NCBI GenBank assembly: GCA_039720395.1
Contig: JBBPBK010000087.1
Span: 62,001 to 126,000, forward strand
DNA from: Liquidambar formosana
Taxonomy: Eukaryota; Streptophyta; Magnoliopsida; Saxifragales; Altingiaceae
Length of the DNA stretch: 64,000 nt
Direction of reading: 5' to 3'
Of this stretch, positions 57,037 through 64,000 are shown piece after piece. Numbering within the stretch: position 1 is the first letter of the stretch; every line of letters starts with the position of its first letter. The position numbers and the translations under genes were made by a program. A model generated the notes under the pieces. It saw only the letters and a program-made list of their open reading frames with translations. It searched no databases and was not told where the DNA came from.

Positions 57037-59813
57037 TGTCACACCCCATTTTTGCACCACCTTACTAGGGCTCATCATTTCATGCATGTTTTTGTTTTGT
57101 TTTTGAGTCTAGTCACTTGCATTAGTTTTCTAGAGTCACAAGGACAATGGATATGAATTTTGGTTCAAATTGGAGTTGATCTTGAGGGATAATAAGAGCT
57201 TTTGTGACTTGAGGGGCATAATCGTCTTTTAAGTCCCAAACTTTTCATTTGACCTTGGAATGATCTCCAAATTGTCAATTGGAGTTCATATGGATGCATA
57301 AGAGGTATTTCTAGGTTCAATTTGGTAAGTCAATGGCTCGGGATTAAAATGGCTCGATGTAGTTCAAGTTGGTTAATTGACCCTTCCTTGGGTTAGCTCT
57401 AATTGACTCACAATTACCAACCAAATCTTTTCAAATTGACTTTCATTAGTCATCATTTTACCCTCAAAAGTGTTTCATGAAGTTCAATTTTGATATGGCC
57501 TGATGATGAGTTTAGTGTGGTTATTTACGGATTATCCTTGAAGAATTAGTGCGAATCACAGCATGAGATTTTTGGTTAAAATGAAAAGAAAATTATTTTA
57601 TTAAATTAGCCATTTTTATCATGACACTAACACATGTACGTATGTGATGAGTGTGTGTACGCACATACGATACATGTGCATGCGTGTTAGCGGTCAGTCT
57701 CCCAATTTTTATAAAAGACAATTTCCTTTTCCTATTCAGATTAGAAGTCTTTTATCATTATAAAATACCTTTTGATTATTCTCCAAGGAAACCTAGTCCA
57801 GGAAGGAAAGGGAAACTCCAGATTTCAGCTATAAATACTCTCTTAATGTCTTTAAACAAGGGGGAGGAGAAGAGGGTTTGGGGGGAGTGAAATTCGTCAT
57901 AATTCAGCAGCAGATTTTCTGAAAACCTAGCAGTCGTATTTTAATCATAACTTTTTCATCCGAAGTCAGAATTTGATGAAATTGGTCTTGGTAGAAAGAT
58001 AATTTAATTCTCTACAACTTTGTATTCACAAGCTTTGTCCAAATCCAACGTTTTCATACCCAAAAACGCGATTGAAGTTGCTGCTGCTGCAAAGTGACGA
58101 AAATCACTTTTCTTTTCTCTTGTTCTCTTTTTGTTTTCTATTTCTTTTCAAAGTTGAGTGAGTTTTGATCTCTTTGCTGTGATACCACTTTGACAAAGAG
58201 GAGGATTCGTGTTGGTTTGATTCACTCTAAAGACCTGAGGAGCCACGAACAATTACAAACACAAAGGAAGGCCCTTCCTAAGGTATTCTCCTTCTCTATT
58301 CAAGCTTAAACTAGGTTTTCATATGGGTTAGGCTTATTGCATGTTAAAGGTAACTTTTTTATCATGTATTAACACTCTAGCTAGTTAACATGGAATATCT
58401 ATTGTTTATCTACTGTTTAGCATGCTTTAGGGCTGTCCTTTAGGTTTTTAATGCATAGTTATGATTCTTGTGCTCCTGTTTGTCCTTGTGCTAGGATTAG
58501 TGTCATTGCATGTTAGAGTTAGGATTTTCATCATGTTATATTGCTTTAGTTAGTTAATATGCATGATTTAATTTCTGTTTAGTTTGGTTTTAGCATGATT
58601 AAAGTATGTCTTGTGAGTTTTTAAGCATATTTGTGAGTTTAGGGTTTTAGAGTCATTGTTTTGTGTTTGTTTTCATATAGCATGATAAAGTAGACTTTTT
58701 TATTGGTTTTTCTTCGTGTTTGCTGTATATGTTTTTCATATGGAGTAAACATGATAGTTTTGCATGCATGTTGGTATGTTTTAGGGTTTTTATGCATGAT
58801 ATGGTTCTAGGAATATGTTAGGACTTATTATTGTTCGCTGTTTTTGCTATTGGCATGCTTAGTGGATGATTTTAGGTCATAATATTATTCTGTCCAGATT
58901 TGCATGTTAGTGTTTTTGCATGGTTTTGAGCACTTGTAAGGGTGCAAATAGGTGTGGTATTTGTCCTATGGCAAATAGGGCTGCTTATGTCTGAAATGGC
59001 TAAATGCTTGGAGCTAATTGCGCTCAGGTAAGTGGGTGTGAAGGTGCCCCAATTCACCTTTCTTCCTATCCCTTCTCTTCTCCCTATTTAGGGTTAATTT
59101 TTAATATGATCCTATGGTTTAATTAGAGGTTTCCTTAACCAACAAAATTCTGGTTTTTATTAAAGTTTCCATTTTATGGAGTTCTTTCTAAAATCAAACT
59201 TTCTATCATATTCAACTCTTTTGATCAAATAAGGAAACCTAGGGTTTTAACCATAGGTTTATATTAGGTCTTAACCCTAATTCTAATCGAACTACGTGGA
59301 CTTTGATCCATGTATTTCGTTGCATGGTACGTAGGCGCTCTTCGTGAGGCTCAAGTCCGTTCTAGGATCCAAGCATCCTAGGTTTATTTATGTTTTCTTT
59401 TCTTCTTTTTATTTTCTGTTTTTATTTGCTTATTATGCATGGATGGATGAATGAAATATATGATATGCATGCAATTCTTGTGATGATATACTTGCTGATT
59501 TTTGTATGGAAAGACTTTAATTTAGCCCAAATGAACTAAGAGACCGAAAGGGTGACATGGGTGCCTATAGGCTTTGCCTAGAACCTTCCCATGTCATAAC
59601 TTAGCCTCCGAATCCCCGATTTCTTTGGTTTTCAAAAGATTGGTTTTTGCCTTTCCTTTTTTTATGGAGTCATTCAAATTGTTTTCCTAAAACAACCTGA
59701 TTTTTAGGGTTTTCCTTGTTTCCTTTAAAAAATAAGGTGGCGACTCCTTTCCTTTTTCTTTTTCAAACCCATTTTCTTTCAATCCCTTGTGGGCCCAATT
59801 TCCGGGGTTCACA
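57037..59813 (+). mobile_element. Diverged 3' LTR of element B (2777 bp)
   Basis: Starts TGTCACACCCC and ends GGGGTTCACA as in A, with TATAAATA at 57830-57837. It lacks the 80-bp palindrome; instead the region at about 57630-57690 holds CATGTACGTATGTG and its near-complement. The 3' portion keeps GAACTACGTGG, GGTACGTAGGCGCTC and CTAGGAT/ATCCTAG, with changed loop bases. Confidence 0.85.
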
Positions 59814-61283
59814 CTTTAATATGCAAAAGAGTTATTTCATGCAGAAAACCAATTTCAACACTAAGGAAACCCTAAAGTCCCAAACATGCAATAAATCACA
59901 TGGAATAACATCCTAGCATACTAAACAACCCATGAATATCATCCTAAACATGCATACTAGCTAATAGAAGCAACAAGACATGATAAAGACATAAACTTGA
60001 AACATGAAATAATGCTAACCTATGCAGAAAACCCTAATATGAATGAAAGAGAGAGGGAGGTATACCTGTATGTAGAACCTTACTGCTTGTAGAGTTTGCT
60101 TCTCCTCTTGTGTACTGCTGGAAACACTCTCCTTCAAGCCTTCAAGCAATGCTCCAGCCCTCCTTCAAGCTTTCTCTCTCACTCTCTCACTCAAAATTTA
60201 GGTTAAACTACCCTAAGGATGGCTGCCATAGCCTCCAAGTCTCACACATGGCTCACACTTCAGAAATTGCCTCCCTCTATTGCTGAAATATAAGGGGGTA
60301 TTTATAGGGTTTGAGAGGAAAACCCTCAATGGTTGAGATTAAAACCCTAGGTATTGATCCAAGGGTCCTTAGAGACTTCCTTGGGGCTCAAGTAGGTCAA
60401 ATAGGGCTGAAATTAGGGTTAAATGGCGGCTGGAGGTGAGCAAATCCGAGAAAATAGGAAGAGAGCTGCGTCAACACTCAAAAAAGGAAAGTGGCTCGGG
60501 TGACCACCTGGGGCTGGGCGGCTAGCCACCTGGGCCCAGGCGGCTAGCCGCCCAGGCCTGGGTGGTCACCCGAGGCCTATGTCAGCTTAAGCCCATTTTT
60601 GACCCTTTCGACTTCCAAATGCGTTTCCGGGCTCAAATCAACTCCGATTTTGATGAAACGAAAGCCAAAACGATCGTGTTTCGAAGGGGAATGTAATTTG
60701 AGTCACTTGAGGGCAAGAAACCCTAGCCATGGCTGCATGGTTGGGTCCTACAAAGGTGGTTAATCGCTATACCTCACCATCGCTTAGCTTAGGTATGCAC
60801 ATAGGGTCGCACCGAATGCTTTCCAATTCAAAATTCAACCTTCCAAAACATCTTTGGGAATGAAATTAAGACTAATTAAAGTCAAATGGGTGGGAATTGA
60901 GTGAAAATCATGAGCCAATTTGAGCCAACCCGAAGTGGGTCTCTTAACCAACTTGAACCGTATTGAGCCATTTTAATCCCGAACCATCAATTCATCAAAT
61001 TGAACCCATAAATACCTCAAATGCATTCTCATGAACTCCAATTGACAACTTGGAGATCATTTCAAGGTTAAATAGAAAGTTCGTGACCTAAAAGACGGTT
61101 ATGCCCTTCAAGTCACAAAAGTTCTTATTAACCCTCAAGATCAACTCCAAATTGAACAAAAATTCATATCCAATGTCCTTGTGATTCTAGAAAACTAATG
61201 CAAGTAACTAGACTAAAAAACAAAACAAAAACCTACATAAAATGGTGAGCCCTAGTAAGGTGGTGCAAAAATGGGGTGTGACA
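59814..61283 (-). mobile_element. Inverted LTR fragment (element D)
   Basis: Reverse complement of about the first 1.47 kb of a Tat/Ogre-like LTR, with TGTCACACCCC ending at 61283. Contains the GC palindrome (about 60494-60574) and a TATA box (60299-60306) on the minus strand. Its first part resembles B's LTR, while the rest resembles the LTRs of A and C, so it is chimeric or intermediate. It abuts B's LTR end at 59813/59814 and interrupts the gag of element E at 61283/61284. Confidence 0.8.
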
Positions 61284-62641
61284 GCGGTCATAAGATGGCC
61301 TAGGTCGAAAAAGTCTTGACCGATAAACTTCTTCCTATTCTCCAAATTAAGCCCACTAATCACCATTTTGACACAATCAGATTGTGCTAAATTTGACCTA
61401 CACCTACATTGGGCATTCCGGAATCTCTGGATGAAGGTATCAACCTTCTCACCAGGTTCCTGACACATTCGGGCCAGATCAGCGACCGTTATTTCGATCT
61501 CCGCTTTGCAGAAATAAATATGGAAAAGAGATTCCATTTCCTGCCAAGTTGTAATTGACCCTGATGGTAAATTAATATACCAATTGAAAGCCCAACGGGT
61601 TAAAGAACTAGGGAACAATCTCAGCTTTAAATAGCCACTGCTACTTGCTTCACCACATTGGCACGTGAATCGGCCGATATGTTCAAAGGTTGACTGTTTA
61701 TCTTCTCCTGAAAACAATGTGAAATCAGGGAACTTGAAACCTCTAGGAAATTCGTGGAGCTGGTCGATGTAATCAGGGTAAGGGCGACTATAAGCTATTC
61801 TAACTGGTGGCCGACCTGCCCCTATTTGTTCCCTAATGATATTGGCAATCTCTTCTCTAAAATTGTTTGGGTTGTCTCTCAAATTAGTTTGAAAGGTCTG
61901 GGTAAGGTCTTCTTGACCGACATAATTGTATGGGGCTTCATTTGAACCCCCATAGTTTCCAGCTGTGGATCGGCCTGTTCTAACTGGAATATCGTTTTGA
62001 TTTCCCAGCATAAAATTGCTATTCCGACTTGGGTCAAACGAGTCATTCAGCATTTGATTGTAAATTTGCCCCCCGGATGAGGCATAAAACACATTATCTT
62101 TAACTCCACTTGTTCCAACATTCAGTCTAGGCTGTCCGAATTGGCTTCCCAAATGGATAGAGGTTGGGATTTGCCCTTTCGACCGAAATATTGATGGATT
62201 CGACCCCAAAGGTTCCTGCCTGGACAAAAGGTGTATGTCCCCATACCTAAAGTTATTTGACCCTTCGGCCTTTCAACCGTATTGACTGGATTTTTCATGA
62301 ACGTTATTTTTAAACGTTGGTCCTAGTTTTTCCACCATGTAACTAAGTAATTTGTCCGAATTTTTATTCAGACTTTCACTAATCTGCTGATTAGATTCAA
62401 CAAATGTCTTCATAGTAAGTGACATTTGCTGCATCATCATCTGAGATATGTCGTGCATCATGGTGTCAAAATTCATCCTGAAAGCAGCCATAAATTCATT
62501 AGCAACATTTGCATGGTCTAATGGTTGGCTTTCCATATTTTCATTCCTAGGAGAATTATCTCCTGGGATTTCCAGATTGTCTTCTTGGCCAGATTCTTGG
62601 CTAAAAGCTTCTTTTCCACGTCCTCCACGTTTTGGTGGCAT
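61284..62641 (-). pseudogene. Gag of Ty3/gypsy element E (interrupted)
   Basis: Minus-strand frame from the ATG encoding MPPKRGGRGK at 62641. The gag domain contains FTLFSGEDKQSTFEHIGRF, LKLRLFPSSLTRWAFNWY and RFRNAQCRCRSNLAQ, typical of plant Ty3/gypsy retrotransposon gag. One in-frame TGA at 62273-62275 breaks it, probably from a CGA codon by C-to-T change. The frame is then open until the insertion of D at 61284; the zinc knuckle, protease and pol lie beyond the insertion and are not in the window. This family differs from A, B and C. Confidence 0.8.
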
Positions 62642-62690
62642 GATTGTTGCAAAAGCAAATCTCCTAGAACTGGAAAATAACACGAATGGT

Positions 62691-62708
62691 GTCCCACCAG
62701 GCGTGCCA
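62691..62708 (-). promoter_or_regulatory. Primer-binding site of element E
   Basis: Minus strand reads TGGCACGCCTGGTGGGAC shortly after the LTR end and 50 bases before gag. The TGG start is expected for tRNA 3'-CCA pairing. tRNA identity not checked. Confidence 0.5.
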
Positions 62709-62713
62709 AAAAG

Positions 62714-63363
62714 TGTTTCCTCCAAAATTTCAATTCTGGGGATTGGGTTGCGCGAGCGTGCCAGCCACTAAACAGCGACGAATTGTGGGTTCTACCTTGC
62801 CTTGAATAGACTCAAGGACTTTCTGTGACAAGCAATTGAGTACACAAAATAATAACAAAAACTAAAAGGAAACGCTTACCACAGAGGAAGCCATTTTCAT
62901 TTATCAATTTCTGGAATTACAATGATAAACAAAGGGGCGCACACGCCTTTGACCAGAAAGGAGCACACGTTTCTGGGTTTAAAGTCCTAGAATTCTAAAA
63001 GAAAATGAAAAAGATAAGAGTTCCTGAAAACTGGTTTGTTGATTGATGTTGGAGAGAGCTTTCTGACTGCCTTTTACCACCTTTATATGCTTCATTTGTA
63101 ACTGCTCCTTAAACTTCGTCCAGTAACCGCCTCCACGATTTTCTTATAACCACCATGCTCCGTGATTTCCCACGATCTCATTTCAAAGATCATTTCCACC
63201 ACGTGGCTGATCTTCCCTCGAATTCTATTTCGATCTTACTTGGCCGATTCAAAGTTTCTAACTAAACATGCCGTGTTTAACAGCAGTTGAGTGACTCGTC
63301 CCCACTCATAATTCTTGACCGGATTTCTGGGAAATTATTAGGCCGATTTTTAGGGTGTAAACA
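62714..63363 (-). mobile_element. LTR of element E (about 650 bp)
   Basis: On the minus strand it begins TGTTTACACCCTAAAAATCG at 63363 and ends near GGAAACA at 62714, just before the PBS. A TATA box (CATATAAAGG) is present at about 63083-63091. Boundaries rest on TG..CA ends and PBS position; no target duplication was tested. Confidence 0.55.
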
Positions 63364-63675
63364 TTATCATAGACTTCAATTTTAATTCTTTAATTTATTA
63401 TTTATTTGTGATTTAGAATGATATACTATATATACGTACATCAATCCAAATGTAAATGAAGTTTGAAACTCTTTATCAGCTAAGAATTAAGATATGATTA
63501 TTACTCCTATGTTTTCTCTCTGGTGAGTGTATGAGTCGTCACATGCCATGATTTTGATCGATTTATACTTATAGGCTTGGTGAGCATGCAAATGATCATT
63601 TAATGCTAGGACACTTACCCTTCATATCCAAGGAGTACTCATGTAACAAGTGAAAGCGAAAATACTGTTAGACCC

Positions 63676-63714
<39 letters not shown>

Positions 63715-63724
63715 TATATATATA
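63676..63724. repeat. Microsatellite (TA)n(CA)n(TA)n
   Basis: About 25 bases of TA, then 13 of CA, then about 11 of TA. Confidence 0.95.
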
Positions 63725-63727
63725 ACT

Positions 63728-63832
63728 TATATCAACACTCGCATTAGGAATTGTACCTTGTGCATTAGTGGGATATGAGGTACATTGAACCAATGTAAGG
63801 GGTACAACCCCCAATGCATGGTGCTGATATAA
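63728..63832. mobile_element. Small foldback (MITE-like) element
   Basis: Arms of about 30 bases at 63728-63757 and 63801-63831 pair imperfectly (TATATCAACAC.. against ..GTGCTGATATA). The bases ATAACTTATATCAA occur at both ends. There is no ORF. Superfamily not determined. Confidence 0.45.
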
Positions 63833-64000
63833 CTTATATCAAAACTTGTTGATAGCATGGTTCAAAGTCACGGTCACGAACACCATCATGTAATGGTCAC
63901 AGTCATCATGGTTGCGGCTGTCTCGTCATATCTCGGGTGAGACGCAACATTATGTATGAAAAAAGGTTAAAAAATATCCGAAAAAATCATGGAAAAATCT

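Larger units (their letters stand above)
45411..59813 (+). mobile_element. Element B: decayed Tat/Ogre-like element fused to A's 3' LTR
   Basis: Internal region: gag-protease, intron, pol, post-pol module, antisense gene, hairpin array, polypurine tract, then a 2.8 kb LTR at 57037. Its 5' LTR, PBS, leader and the gag start codon are missing; the junction lies exactly at the end of A's LTR. Coding regions have two in-frame stops and two frameshifts. It lacks the multi-exon PMD gene found in A and C. Its 3' LTR is clearly diverged from A's, so B belongs to another subfamily or is a recombinant. Confidence 0.8.
63364..64000. other. Flanking AT-rich DNA
   Basis: No coding region recognised apart from the microsatellite and foldback element listed separately. 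Confidence 0.5.

Overview
This window is a repeat-dominated stretch of a flowering-plant nuclear genome, probably a eudicot with large Ty3/gypsy elements. The evidence is Tat/Ogre-type LTR retrotransposons with about 3.3 kb LTRs, plant mobile domain (PMD)-like sequences, and hAT, CACTA and SINE-like plant elements. No complete ordinary host gene is visible. The species cannot be named from sequence alone.

Layout. (1) 1-11809: three tandem copies of a unit of about 4.34 kb. Each unit is a roughly 2.6 kb core plus a 1.7 kb non-autonomous hAT element with 8-bp target duplications. Each core carries what looks like the last exon of an unidentified gene on the minus strand. (2) 11810-18704: a mosaic. 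It holds an LTR end plus primer-binding site of one Tat-like element (F), a 1358-bp solo LTR with a 5-bp target duplication, A-rich low-complexity DNA, an antisense coiled-coil ORF, a CACTA terminus and a tRNA-derived SINE-like stretch. (3) 18705-24616: the 3' part of Tat/Ogre-like element C and a truncated LTR. (4) 24617-45410: element A, about 20.8 kb. It has two near-identical LTRs, a PBS, an intact gag-protease ORF, a 180-bp intron, an intact RT/RNase H/archaeal-type RNase H/integrase ORF, two antisense genes, a hairpin array and a polypurine tract. (5) 45411-59813: element B, a related but decayed copy joined directly to A's 3' LTR. It lacks a PBS, has frameshifts and stops, carries one antisense gene and a 2.5 kb hairpin array, and ends in a diverged LTR. 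(6) 59814-61283: an inverted LTR fragment (D) inserted into the gag of another Ty3/gypsy element (E, minus strand, 61284-63363). (7) 63364-64000: flanking DNA with a TA/CA microsatellite and a small foldback element.

How it works together. In A and B the sense genes sit upstream and make gag, protease and polymerase. Splicing of a short intron whose donor contains the gag-protease stop codon would join the two sense ORFs. Downstream, on the opposite strand, lie gene modules with their own TATA boxes: a single-exon PMD-like ORF, and in A and C a multi-exon PMD gene. The multi-exon gene can be read as seven exons, every one a multiple of three, separated by GT-AG phase-0 introns. Introns on the antisense strand would survive retrotransposition because they are not spliced from the genomic RNA.

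Most interesting signals. An 80-bp near-perfect GC palindrome occurs in the LTR promoters and again upstream of the antisense genes. Just before the 3' LTR of A, B and C lie long arrays of short hairpins whose stems change on both sides while pairing is kept. Together these suggest a modular bidirectional retroelement with a structured 3' domain.
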